NCBI GenBank assembly: GCA_029780415.1
Contig: JAKOYN010000061.1
Location: 75,326-139,325, forward strand
Reading direction: 5' to 3'
DNA length: 64,000 nucleotides
From: RXIX01 sp003989075
GTDB taxonomy: Bacteria > Pseudomonadota > Gammaproteobacteria > Competibacterales > Competibacteraceae
The notes beneath the pieces were generated by a model that was not told where the DNA came from, did not search any database, and saw only the letters and a program-made list of their open reading frames with translations. Positions 52,835-60,776 of the stretch are shown here, piece after piece; within the stretch, counting starts at the first letter, position 1; each line of letters begins with the position of its first letter. A program made the position numbers and the translations under genes.

Positions 52835-53334
52835 GGCGACAGCTCGCGCAGGCTGAGTCGGCCGAGCGTATCGCCGGCCACCCGATAACGCGGTGCATTC
52901 GGATCGGTGCTGTCGCGCAGGCGCAGAACAGCGACGAAGGCGGTCAGTTCCCCGCTGGCCAGCAGCAGCACCTGTGGCGGACCATCGGCGCCCAGCTCCA
53001 CCGGCCGGTCATCGACCCACAGATTCAGGGTCAGATCCGCAGGCAGGCTGTGCTGGCTCAGGGCGGTGTCACTGTCAACCATCTGCCAGCCGCCCTGACC
53101 ATCGCCACTGACGAAGCGGTAGCCATCGCTGGCGCACAGCAGGCCGCGCCATTGGCCGCTGAGAATCGCTTCCTGCTGATGCAGTTCGATCAGAGCCGCC
53201 AGCCGCTGCGCCTCCTCGGCGAGTCGTTGCACCGGCCCGCCGCCCGCCGACAGCACCGCCAGACTGGTCAGGATGCCGATCAGCACCAGCACCACCATGA
53301 TTTCCATCAGGGTGAAGCCGCGGGAGGAGCGCAT
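52831..53334 (-). CDS. gspH: Type II secretion minor pseudopilin GspH
   Basis: 167 residues with MRSSRG-FTLMEIMVVLVLIGILTS and the GspH-type body (QRLAEEAQRLAALIELHQQEAIL, given as a landmark in the first third, then QWRGLLCASDGYRF). It lies 38 bases after gspG and overlaps gspI by four bases. Confidence 0.92.
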   Translation of the reverse strand: MRSSRGFTLMEIMVVLVLIGILTSLAVLSAGGGPVQRLAEEAQRLAALIELHQQEAILSGQWRGLLCASDGYRFVSGDGQGGWQMVDSDTALSQHSLPADLTLNLWVDDRPVELGADGPPQVLLLASGELTAFVAVLRLRDSTDPNAPRYRVAGDTLGRLSLRELSP

Positions 53335-53372
53335 GCCGAAGCAGCCCGGGGCGCGGATTCAGCGGGCCATGC

Positions 53373-53822
53373 CTACTCGTCCAGATTCCAGTTGCCGATA
53401 TCGGCATCGACGCTCTCGCCGCCGGGCTGGCCATCGGCGCCCAGCGAATAGATGTCGATATCGCCATGCTGGCCGGGGCGCAGGTACTGATAGGGCTTGC
53501 CCCAGGGATCCTTGGGCAGTTTGTCCAGATAGCCGCCTTCCTGCCAGTGCGGCGCATCGGCCGGACGCTGCACCAGCGCGTCCAGGCCCTGCTCGGTGGT
53601 TGGATAGCGGAAGTTGTGCAGCTTGTACAGATCGAGCTGGTTCTTGATGACGCGGATGTCCTGCTTGGCCTTGACCACGCGCGCCTTGTCCGGGTTATCC
53701 ATGATCCGCGGCACCACCACGGCGGCCAGGATGCTCAGGATCACCACTACGACCATCACTTCAATCAGGGTAAAGCCGCGCGCCGCCCGGGTTGGGCGAC
53801 TGAGGCGCATGTTCTGCGTCAT
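53373..53822 (-). CDS. gspG: Type II secretion major pseudopilin GspG
   Basis: 149 residues. Prepilin signal ends at ARG-FTLIEVMVVVVILSILAAVVVP, followed by the highly conserved YKLHNFRYPTTEQGLDALV, YLDKLPKDPWGKPYQYLRPG and DIDIYSLGADGQPGGE. Main pilus-like fibre subunit of the T2SS. ATG 53822 with GGAG at 10 bases. It follows metW by 22 bases, so the gsp genes may be read from the metXW transcript. Confidence 0.96.
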   Translation of the reverse strand: MTQNMRLSRPTRAARGFTLIEVMVVVVILSILAAVVVPRIMDNPDKARVVKAKQDIRVIKNQLDLYKLHNFRYPTTEQGLDALVQRPADAPHWQEGGYLDKLPKDPWGKPYQYLRPGQHGDIDIYSLGADGQPGGESVDADIGNWNLDE

Positions 53823-53844
53823 GACAGGGTTTCTCCAGGTGCGG

Positions 53845-54438
53845 TTAGGCGCGGCCGAGCCGGTATAAGGCAATCTCACCGAGCAGATTGGGCCATAGTT
53901 CCGGTCGCGGTCGGGGGCGATGGGCGTGATCGAGCACCATGCGTTGCAGGATGTCGATACGCTTGCGCCGGCACAGTTCCTCGAAATCGCACAGGGTAAA
54001 GAGGTGCACGTTGGGCGTGTCGTACCACTGATAGGGCAGGGTCTTGACCACCGGCATGAAGCCCTGCAGGGCGATTTGCATCCGGCAGCGCCAGAAGCCG
54101 AAATTGGGAAAGGTGACGATGCCCTGACGGCCGACGCGCAGCATTTCATCCAGCAGGCGCTCGGTGTGCTTCACTGCCTGCAGGGTCTGGGTCATGATCA
54201 CATAGTCAAAGCTGCGGTCACCAAAATCGGCCAGCCCGGCTTCCAGGTCGGCATGGATCACGTTGACCCCGGCCTGGATGCACTTGACGATGTTGGCGGT
54301 ATCGATTTCCAGCCCGTAGCCGCTGACCTGACGCTGTGCCTGCAGATAGGCGAGCAGGGCGCCATCGCCGCAGCCCAGGTCCAGCACCCGCGCGCCAGGG
54401 CGAATCCAGTCGCTGATCAAGTCCAGTTCAGGCCGCAT
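53845..54438 (-). CDS. metW: Methionine biosynthesis protein MetW
   Basis: 197 residues, class I SAM-binding fold with RVLDLGCGDGALLAYLQ, SFDYVIMTQTLQAV, GIVTFPNFGFWRCR and PYQWYDTPNVHLFTL, all typical of MetW. It partners MetX and is needed for full acyltransferase activity in some species. ATG 54438 overlaps the metX end by 11 bases. Confidence 0.95.
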   Translation of the reverse strand: MRPELDLISDWIRPGARVLDLGCGDGALLAYLQAQRQVSGYGLEIDTANIVKCIQAGVNVIHADLEAGLADFGDRSFDYVIMTQTLQAVKHTERLLDEMLRVGRQGIVTFPNFGFWRCRMQIALQGFMPVVKTLPYQWYDTPNVHLFTLCDFEELCRRKRIDILQRMVLDHAHRPRPRPELWPNLLGEIALYRLGRA

Positions 54439-55627
54439 CGGCGTGTTCCTCGGGCGAAGCATGGGCGGATACGGCGGGGGTATTAACCTCGTGGGCAACC
54501 CGGGTCAGATAGCCGCGCAGGGTGTCGTGATAGAGCGGAATCGGCATCAGGAAGGCATCGTGACCGGAGTCGGAGGGGATTTCCGCATAGCTGACCTCGC
54601 GCCCGGCCCGTACCAGTGCCTGCACGATCTCGCGCGAGCGGGCCGGGGCAAAGCGCCAGTCGCTGGTGAAGGACACCACCAGGAAGCGCGCCTGGGCGCG
54701 GTGAAAGGCCGCTGCCAGATCCTGGTCGAAATCCGCCGCCGGGTCGAAATAGTCCAGGGTCTTGGTGATGAGCAGATAGGTGTTGGCGTCGAAGCGGTCG
54801 ACAAAGGCCCGGCCCTGATGGCGCAGGTAGCTTTCCACTTCGAACTCGGTATCGAAGTTGAAATTGGGCCGGCCCTCGCGCAGTTCACGGCCAAACTTGG
54901 CGTGCATGCCCTCGTCCGACAGGTAGGTGATGTGGCCGAGCATGCGCGCGATCATCAGGCCGCGCCGGGGCACCACGCCAAAGTCGTAGTAATGGCCGTG
55001 GTGAAAATCGGGATCGGAGAGAATCGCCTGGCGGGCGACTTCATTGAAGGCGATGTTCTGCGCTGACAGGCGCGGTGCGGCGGCGATCACCAGGGCATGG
55101 CGGACCCGCTCGGGGAAGGTGATGGTCCATTGCATGGCCTGCATGCCGCCGAGGCTGCCGCCGATGACCGCTGCCCAGGTGTGGATGCCGAGCCGGTCGG
55201 CGAGACGTGCCTGACTGCGCACCCAGTCCTTGACAGTGACAATCGGAAAATCCGGGCCGTAGGGTTTGCGGTTGTCCGGATTGATCGAGGTTGGGCCGGT
55301 AGAGCCTTTGCAGCCTCCGAGGTTGTTGCAGCAGACCACGAAGAACTCGCGGGTGTCGATGGGCTTGCCGGGGCCGATGCAGTTGTCCCACCAGCCGGGT
55401 TTGCGCGTCCCGGCGTCCTCGTGATAGCCGGCGACATGGTGATCACCGGACAGGGCGTGGCAAATCAGCACGGCATTGCTGTGCTCGGCGTTAAGAGTGC
55501 CGTAGGTTTCATAGACCAGATCGTATTCCGTCAGTGACCGGCCACAATCCAGGGCCAGGGCCTCGGCGAAATGCGCGGTCTGCGGCGTGATCAGGCCGAC
55601 GGAATCGGCGGGGAAAGTGTGCGGCAT
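54428..55627 (-). CDS. metX: Homoserine O-acyltransferase MetX
   Basis: Alpha/beta-hydrolase enzyme that activates homoserine for methionine synthesis. 399 residues with YETYGTLNAEHSNAVLICHA, NNLGGCKGSTGPTSINP, the nucleophile S158 in GGSLGGMQAMQW and the catalytic Asp/His near the end (SDWRFAP, SDSGHDAFL). MetX paired with MetW in proteobacteria often uses succinyl-CoA; the sequence alone does not let me settle acetyl versus succinyl. A candidate promoter lies about 100 bases upstream (TTGCAA at 55741-55746 and CATACT on the minus strand at 55717-55722, 18 bases apart). Confidence 0.95.
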   Translation of the reverse strand: MPHTFPADSVGLITPQTAHFAEALALDCGRSLTEYDLVYETYGTLNAEHSNAVLICHALSGDHHVAGYHEDAGTRKPGWWDNCIGPGKPIDTREFFVVCCNNLGGCKGSTGPTSINPDNRKPYGPDFPIVTVKDWVRSQARLADRLGIHTWAAVIGGSLGGMQAMQWTITFPERVRHALVIAAAPRLSAQNIAFNEVARQAILSDPDFHHGHYYDFGVVPRRGLMIARMLGHITYLSDEGMHAKFGRELREGRPNFNFDTEFEVESYLRHQGRAFVDRFDANTYLLITKTLDYFDPAADFDQDLAAAFHRAQARFLVVSFTSDWRFAPARSREIVQALVRAGREVSYAEIPSDSGHDAFLMPIPLYHDTLRGYLTRVAHEVNTPAVSAHASPEEHADAA

Positions 55628-55787
55628 AAGGTCCTGACCGTCGCGGTGATGTCCTTGAAAATGAAAAGAGGCGCCAGTGGTCGATGCCCCAGCGCCGGAA
55701 ATGATGGCAACTGAAAAGTATGGGCAGTGGCTGCCAGGCTTTGCAATAGAGCGTCCGACGCCGGGGAAGTGCCGCGCGCTGCTGAAT

Positions 55788-56081
55788 TCAGGGCGGTGGC
55801 GCGATACCGCTGGGCAGGCGCTGCGGTGCAGTGATGCGCCAGCGCTTGTCTCGGCCCTTGTCGCCGGCGAGCAGTGTCACCCGGTTTTTCGCTACCCCGA
55901 ACAGCGTGGCCAGGAAAGCCTGCAGGTGGGCATTGGCCTGGCCGTCCACCGGTGGCGCGGTGATGCGTACCCGGAATTGCGCCGCCGCTGCGCCGACCCA
56001 TTCATCACGGCTGGCGCGTGGCTGCACCCGCAGCCACAGGATCAGGTCAGTGCCGGCCCAGACGTAGCCGCTGGCGCTCAC
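55788..56081 (-). CDS. yggU: DUF167 (YggU) family protein
   Basis: 97 residues with LWLRVQPRASRDEWVG, RITAPPVDGQANAHLQAFLA and the Gly/Lys/Arg-rich LLAGDKGRDKRWRI, which define the YggU family (role unknown). GTG 56081 comes 4 bases after the yggT stop. Part of the proC-yggT-yggU set. About 160 bases of noncoding DNA separate it from metX. Confidence 0.9.
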   Translation of the reverse strand: MSASGYVWAGTDLILWLRVQPRASRDEWVGAAAAQFRVRITAPPVDGQANAHLQAFLATLFGVAKNRVTLLAGDKGRDKRWRITAPQRLPSGIAPPP

Positions 56082-56085
56082 CGCT

Positions 56086-56640
56086 TCAGCGCAGCCCGAT
56101 CCAGAGGCCAAGGGCATCCTGCAGCAGCAGGCTGATAAAAATCAGCGCCACCACCACCAGCATCGGCGACAGGTCCACGCCGGAGATCGGCGGCAACAGG
56201 CGCCGGGCCGGGCGCAGCAGCGGCGCAGTCAGTTGTGCCAGCACCCGGGCGACCGGGTGATAGGGATCGGGATTGATCCAGCTCAGCAGTGCTTGGATGA
56301 TCACGCTCCACAGGTAAATGTTGATCAGCAGCTTGAGCAGTTCCAGCATCGTGACCAGCAGCAGCCCGGCCGGACCGATGCTGCGGTTGAGCAGCATGCC
56401 CAGCAGCAGCACTTCGATTGCCTGCAGCGCCAGCGCCAGGACCACCGATGCCAGATCCAGGCCCTTGTAACCGGGAATGACGCGCCGCAGCGGCAGCAGC
56501 GGCGGGTTGGTGATGCGCACCAGGAACTGCACCAGCGGGTTATAGAAATCGGCGCGCACGCACTGCAACAGGAAGCGCAGCATCACCGCCAGGATGTAGA
56601 AGCCAAAAACCGTCTGGATCAGGAAGACAAACGCGGTCAC
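56086..56640 (-). CDS. yggT: YggT family integral membrane protein
   Basis: 184 residues with two copies of the YggT module, each two hydrophobic segments followed by a conserved turn: DFYNPLVQFLVRITNPPLLPLRR in the first (landmark) and NPDPYHPVARVLAQLTAPLL in the second. The family is implicated in membrane resistance to osmotic shock in some bacteria. Its ATG overlaps the proC stop by four bases. Confidence 0.95.
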   Translation of the reverse strand: MTAFVFLIQTVFGFYILAVMLRFLLQCVRADFYNPLVQFLVRITNPPLLPLRRVIPGYKGLDLASVVLALALQAIEVLLLGMLLNRSIGPAGLLLVTMLELLKLLINIYLWSVIIQALLSWINPDPYHPVARVLAQLTAPLLRPARRLLPPISGVDLSPMLVVVALIFISLLLQDALGLWIGLR

Positions 56641-57542
56641 GACTGGCCTCCGAGCAGATTGCCCAGTTCCTCGGATCGATGGTGGGCCGCTTCCAGAGCC
56701 TTGGCAACCAGCGAATCGAGCTCCTCGGTGAGCAGCGACGGTGTTTCCAGCAGCGCCAGTGATGCCGCCAGCGAACGGGCGATCAGCTTATCGAGCTGTT
56801 CATCCTGGAAGACGCTGATGGCGCGCTCGGTGGTGCCGCCCGGCGAGGTGACCCGCGCGCGCAGGGCGGTGGGATTGTCGGGACTTTCCAGCGCCATCTT
56901 GGCGGCGCCAAAGGCGGTCTGCAGGGTCAGCAGGCGGGCAACTTCGGGATCCAGGCCAAGCTGCACGCCGATTTTTTCCAGAGCCTCCATGAGCAGGAAG
57001 AAATAGGCCGGACCGCTGCCCGACAGCGCGGTGACCGCATCGAGCATCCGCTCCTGTTCCACCCACACCGTCAGCCCCACCGAGCGCATCACCGATTCAG
57101 CCATCTGGCGCTGCACCTCGCTGACCCGCGGGTTGGCGAACAGGGCGGTAGCGCCGCTGCCGACCAGCGCCGGCGTATTGGGCATGGTGCGGACGATGGC
57201 GGTCTCCGCGCCCAGCCAGCGGCGCAGATCCGGCTCACGCACCCCGGCGGCAATCGACAGCACCAGCGGCTGATGGGCCTGGACGGTCGCGGCCAGTTCC
57301 TCGGCGACCGGGCGCAGCACCTGCGGCTTGACCGCCAGCACCACCAGCGTGGCTCGCGCGGCGATCTCACGGTTATCGGCGCCGGTATGCACGCCAAAGC
57401 GGCCGCGCAGCAGTTCGCGGTGTCCGGCATCGGGTTCGGCGACCCAGATGTTATCGGGGTTGCTGCCACTGCTCAGCAGGCCGCCGATCAGGCTGCGGGC
57501 CATGTTGCCGCCGCCAATGAAGGCAATCGGGATGTCTTTCAT
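56637..57542 (-). CDS. proC: Pyrroline-5-carboxylate reductase
   Basis: Last step of proline biosynthesis. 301 residues (somewhat longer than the typical 270-280) with the NADPH site IAFIGGGNMARSLIGGLL, VVLAVKPQVL, VRTMPNTPALVGSGATAL, and the C-terminal DAVTALSGSGPAYFFLLMEAL and TSPGGTTERAI. ATG 57542 is preferred over the GTG at 57548 because GAGG lies just upstream. Confidence 0.96.
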   Translation of the reverse strand: MKDIPIAFIGGGNMARSLIGGLLSSGSNPDNIWVAEPDAGHRELLRGRFGVHTGADNREIAARATLVVLAVKPQVLRPVAEELAATVQAHQPLVLSIAAGVREPDLRRWLGAETAIVRTMPNTPALVGSGATALFANPRVSEVQRQMAESVMRSVGLTVWVEQERMLDAVTALSGSGPAYFFLLMEALEKIGVQLGLDPEVARLLTLQTAFGAAKMALESPDNPTALRARVTSPGGTTERAISVFQDEQLDKLIARSLAASLALLETPSLLTEELDSLVAKALEAAHHRSEELGNLLGGQS

Positions 57543-57638
57543 TGCCACCTCGGTGTGAAGGGATGCGTTGATCAGGATTGATCAGGGTTCATTCAGGATG
57601 GGGCAGGGCCGTGGCGCGCGTCGCGTCATCGGTCTCCT

Positions 57639-58067
57639 TCAGGGCTTGCGGTTCCCGCTGCCGTTGCTCAGCGCTTGGGCAATCTGCGCGCTGACGTTGC
57701 TCAGCCGGCTATCGTTCTGGTAGGACTGGTATACACGCTGCTGGCTGGCGGCATCGAGCCGTTGATAGAAGGTGAAGATGGCTGGCGAACCCTCGCGCAG
57801 GGCGCGCGCGAAGGCAGCCGCATCCAGGCCCGCAGGCAGGCGCTCGCCGTCCGTGCTCAATGCGGCGCTGCTGTCGGCCGGTCGCGCCGCATCCACCGGT
57901 GGCGGACCAAGATTCAGGGTCACGGCCTGGCGCTTGGCCTCATCCTCAATGGCGCGCAGGTCATTGTCGTCATCGGCACCGAGCAGCAGGGGCACGACCA
58001 GCAGCAGGACGCTGGCGGACCCGGCACGGCGCGCGGTGCGCGTGAACAGGGCGGGCATAACAGGCAT
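57639..58067 (-). CDS. Exported protein of unknown function
   Basis: 142 residues. A hydrophobic signal-like segment (about residues 17-31, ASVLLLVVPLLLGA) is followed by an acidic stretch, a Pro/Ala linker and a C-terminal part with FTFYQRLDAASQQRVYQSYQ, suggesting an exported or periplasmic helical protein. I do not recognise a family. Located between yggS and proC, 96 bases before proC; an unrelated small gene sometimes sits here in relatives. Confidence 0.7.
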   Translation of the reverse strand: MPVMPALFTRTARRAGSASVLLLVVPLLLGADDDNDLRAIEDEAKRQAVTLNLGPPPVDAARPADSSAALSTDGERLPAGLDAAAFARALREGSPAIFTFYQRLDAASQQRVYQSYQNDSRLSNVSAQIAQALSNGSGNRKP

Positions 58068-58180
58068 GCGCGGTCTCTTGGTGTTGGGGCAGTCAGTAGG
58101 GCCAGTGGCAGGCCCGTTGCCTGGTGGATCAAGGAGTCAATAGCGTGCTGGACCTGTTAAAGCATACCGCAAAGTCCGCT

Positions 58181-58867
58181 TCAGGGGCGCGGCCCGAACA
58201 GGGCGGTGCCAATCCGCACCAGGGTGCTGCCCTCGGCGATGGCTGCTTCCAGATCGTCGGACATGCCCATGGATAGGGTGTCCAGCGCCAGCCCGGCATG
58301 GTTCAGTTGCTGCCACAGTTCGCGCAGGCGGCTCAGGGGCGCGCGCTGGGCGGCAAAACCACTCGCCGGCGCCGGAATGGCCATCAGGCCGCGCAGGCGC
58401 AGCCTGGGCAGCGTTGCGACTGCCCGCGCAACCGTTGCGACTTCAGAGGCATCCAGGCCGTGCTTGGTCGGTTCACGGTCGATATTGACCTGCAGGCAGA
58501 TGTTCAGCGGTGGCAGGGACGCGGGCCGCTGCGCGCTGAGGCGTTCGGCGATTTTCAGCCGATCGACGCTGTGTGCCCAGGCGAAATGTTCGGCGATGCC
58601 ACGGGTCTTGTTGGCCTGGATTGGGCCGATAAAGTGCCATTCCAGATCCAGATGCGCCAGCGCGGCGCACTTGTCGAGTGCTTCGTTCAGGTAGTTTTCG
58701 CCAAAGCAGTGCTGGCCGGCGGCGGCCAGGGCGGTGATGGCGCTCGCCGGCTGGGTCTTGCTGACCGCCAGCAGCCGCACCGCACCCGGCGTGCGTCCAT
58801 ACTGTTGCTCGGCGGCGCGGATGCGTGCCAGCAGGGCTTGCAGGCGTTCAGCGGGGGCGTGATCCAT
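58181..58867 (-). CDS. yggS: YggS family PLP-binding homeostasis protein
   Basis: 228 residues; binds pyridoxal phosphate without known catalysis and helps PLP balance. PLP lysine K37 in LLAVSKTQP, then FGENYLNEALDK, WHFIGPIQANKTR, VNIDREPTKHG and SMGMSDDLEAAIAEGSTLVRIG. ATG 58867 has AAGGA 7 bases upstream. Divergent from pilT (121 bases between starts), a layout conserved in gammaproteobacteria. Confidence 0.96.
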   Translation of the reverse strand: MDHAPAERLQALLARIRAAEQQYGRTPGAVRLLAVSKTQPASAITALAAAGQHCFGENYLNEALDKCAALAHLDLEWHFIGPIQANKTRGIAEHFAWAHSVDRLKIAERLSAQRPASLPPLNICLQVNIDREPTKHGLDASEVATVARAVATLPRLRLRGLMAIPAPASGFAAQRAPLSRLRELWQQLNHAGLALDTLSMGMSDDLEAAIAEGSTLVRIGTALFGPRP

Positions 58868-58988
58868 GAACGTATCCTTGACGAATGGCCACACGGTCGG
58901 CGCGGCCTTGCGAATATATACTACCGAACGTGACGACACCCGGCGCACCGGGTTTTTCCTAGCTCAGCCTCGCGGGAGCGATGCCCTC

Positions 58989-60035
58989 ATGACCCTCGAC
59001 GAACTGTTGACCTTTTCGGTGCAGAACAACGCCTCGGACCTGCACCTGTCGGCGGGCTTGCCGCCGATGATCCGTGTGGATGGTGACGTGCGCAAGATTA
59101 ACGTCCCGCCGCTGGAGCACAAGCAGGTGCATGCACTGATCTACGACATCATGAACGACAAGCAGCGCAAGGACTACGACGAGTTTTTAGAGTGCGACTT
59201 TTCGTTCGAGATTCCCAAGCTGGCGCGCTTTCGCGTGAATGCCTTCAATCAGGACCGGGGTGCAGCCGCTGTGTTCCGCACCATTCCAACCCTGATCAAG
59301 ACCCTGGACGAGCTGAACTGCCCGGCGGTGTTTCGCGACCTGATCAATGTGCCGCGTGGCCTGATCCTGGTCACCGGTCCGACTGGTTCGGGCAAGTCAA
59401 CGACCCTGGCGGCGATGATCGATCACATCAACAAGAGCGAATACGGCCATATCCTGACCATTGAGGATCCGATCGAGTTCGTCCACCAGAGCCAGCGCTG
59501 CCTGGTCAATCAGCGCGAGGTGCATCGCGATACGCTGGGCTTTAACGAAGCGCTGCGCTCGGCGCTGCGCGAGGACCCGGACATCATCCTGGTCGGCGAA
59601 ATGCGCGACCGTGAAACCATCAGTCTGGCGTTGACCGCCGCCGAGACTGGCCACTTGGTGTTTGGCACTCTGCACACCAGTTCCGCGCCCAAGACCATCG
59701 ACCGCATCATCGACGTGTTCCCGGCTGGTGAAAAGCCCATGGTGCGTTCGATGCTGTCCGAGTCGCTGCGGGCGGTGGTGTCGCAGGTACTGCTAAAAAA
59801 GAAGGGTGGCGGGCGCATGGCAGCGCACGAGATCATGGTCGGCATTCCCGCCATCCGCAACTTGATCCGTGAGGACAAGGTGGCGCAGATGTATTCGTCG
59901 ATCCAGACCGGCTCTTCCTACGGCATGCAGACGCTTGACCAGTGTCTGCTGGATCTGGTCAAGAAGGGTCTGGTCAACCGCGACGAGGCCTTCACCTACG
60001 CCCAGAACAAGACGTCGTTCAAGCAGGGCGCCTGA
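58989..60035 (+). CDS. pilT: Type IV pilus retraction ATPase PilT
   Basis: 348 residues. SDLHLSAGLPPMIRVDG at the N terminus, Walker A at 130-138 (GPTGSGKST), the Asp box and Walker B (DPDIILVGEMRDRETI), His box (GHLVFGTLHTSSA) and the C-terminal AIRNLIRE retraction motif. It drives pilus retraction for twitching motility. ATG 58989 has GGGAG 10 bases upstream. pilU does not follow in this window. Confidence 0.97.
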   Translation: MTLDELLTFSVQNNASDLHLSAGLPPMIRVDGDVRKINVPPLEHKQVHALIYDIMNDKQRKDYDEFLECDFSFEIPKLARFRVNAFNQDRGAAAVFRTIPTLIKTLDELNCPAVFRDLINVPRGLILVTGPTGSGKSTTLAAMIDHINKSEYGHILTIEDPIEFVHQSQRCLVNQREVHRDTLGFNEALRSALREDPDIILVGEMRDRETISLALTAAETGHLVFGTLHTSSAPKTIDRIIDVFPAGEKPMVRSMLSESLRAVVSQVLLKKKGGGRMAAHEIMVGIPAIRNLIREDKVAQMYSSIQTGSSYGMQTLDQCLLDLVKKGLVNRDEAFTYAQNKTSFKQGA

Positions 60036-60083
60036 GCGGTACCGGGCGCTGCCGACAGGCTGCCGGCTCTGTGCCGTGATCGC

Positions 60084-60776
60084 TCAGCAAAGCGGGATGG
60101 CGCGGGTCTGGCAAGGCAGCCGATAGGCAGCGGCCAGGGTCTGCGCTGTGCTATGCAGCGCTGCGCCGCCGCAGGCAAATAAGGTGATATCGGCTACGCC
60201 CTGCAGCACCGCCAGCCAGCCCTGCGCCAGTTCCACCAGCGGTCCATCGAAGCTGCCCGGCTGGCCGCCGGTCGGGCAGGCGATACGACTGGGAATGCGC
60301 CAATCCTCCAGCAGCGGCAGCGCGGCGATGGCCTCGGCCGGTATGCCGGGTACCATGGTCCGCGAGGGCTGCGGCTGAAACGGCAGCGGCGGGGTCAGCT
60401 CGAACAGGGCAAACGGCTTCACGCGCGGCTGATGGTTGCGCAGCACCCGCGCCAGGAATATGCCGCTGGCCAGCCCGGCGTCATCGGCAAGCAGCAGGGC
60501 GCGTGGCGTGGCTGCCGTCAGGTCGAATGCAACACCCTCCAGTGTCACCACCGGCACGTGCGTACCCACGGGCGGCGCCGGACCGCGACCCAGGCAGTCC
60601 AGCGCCTGCGTGCCCGGCACCCGCTGCAGAATCGGCCAGGCCGCACCGTCGATGCGCAGCATCTGGCCGGGCCCAGCAGCGGCAGCCAGTGTCGTATCCA
60701 GACGCAGCAGCATCCGGTCGCCGGGATAGTTCTGCACGGCCAGCACCCGGGCCGTGGCGGCAGCAGTTTCAGTCAT
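60084..60776 (-). CDS. PyrK-like (dihydroorotate dehydrogenase electron-transfer-type) protein lacking the Fe-S site
   Basis: 230 residues with a ferredoxin-reductase-like layout: an N-terminal beta-barrel part (RVLAVQNYPGDRMLLRLD, GPGQMLRIDG) and a nucleotide-binding part (LLLADDAGLASGIFLARVL). The C-terminal four-cysteine [2Fe-2S] motif of PyrK is not present; only scattered cysteines occur (FACGG, LPCQ and the final C). It begins 8 bases inside the pyrC' end, so it is coupled to pyrimidine genes. No pyrD partner is near. Role unknown; family call is by similarity of layout. Confidence 0.7.
   Translation of the reverse strand: MTETAAATARVLAVQNYPGDRMLLRLDTTLAAAAGPGQMLRIDGAAWPILQRVPGTQALDCLGRGPAPPVGTHVPVVTLEGVAFDLTAATPRALLLADDAGLASGIFLARVLRNHQPRVKPFALFELTPPLPFQPQPSRTMVPGIPAEAIAALPLLEDWRIPSRIACPTGGQPGSFDGPLVELAQGWLAVLQGVADITLFACGGAALHSTAQTLAAAYRLPCQTRAIPLC

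Noticed and set aside
58867..58989. Promoter pair TTGACG and TATACT upstream of pilT
   Set aside because: The hexamers are 33 bases apart, far from the 16-18 needed.
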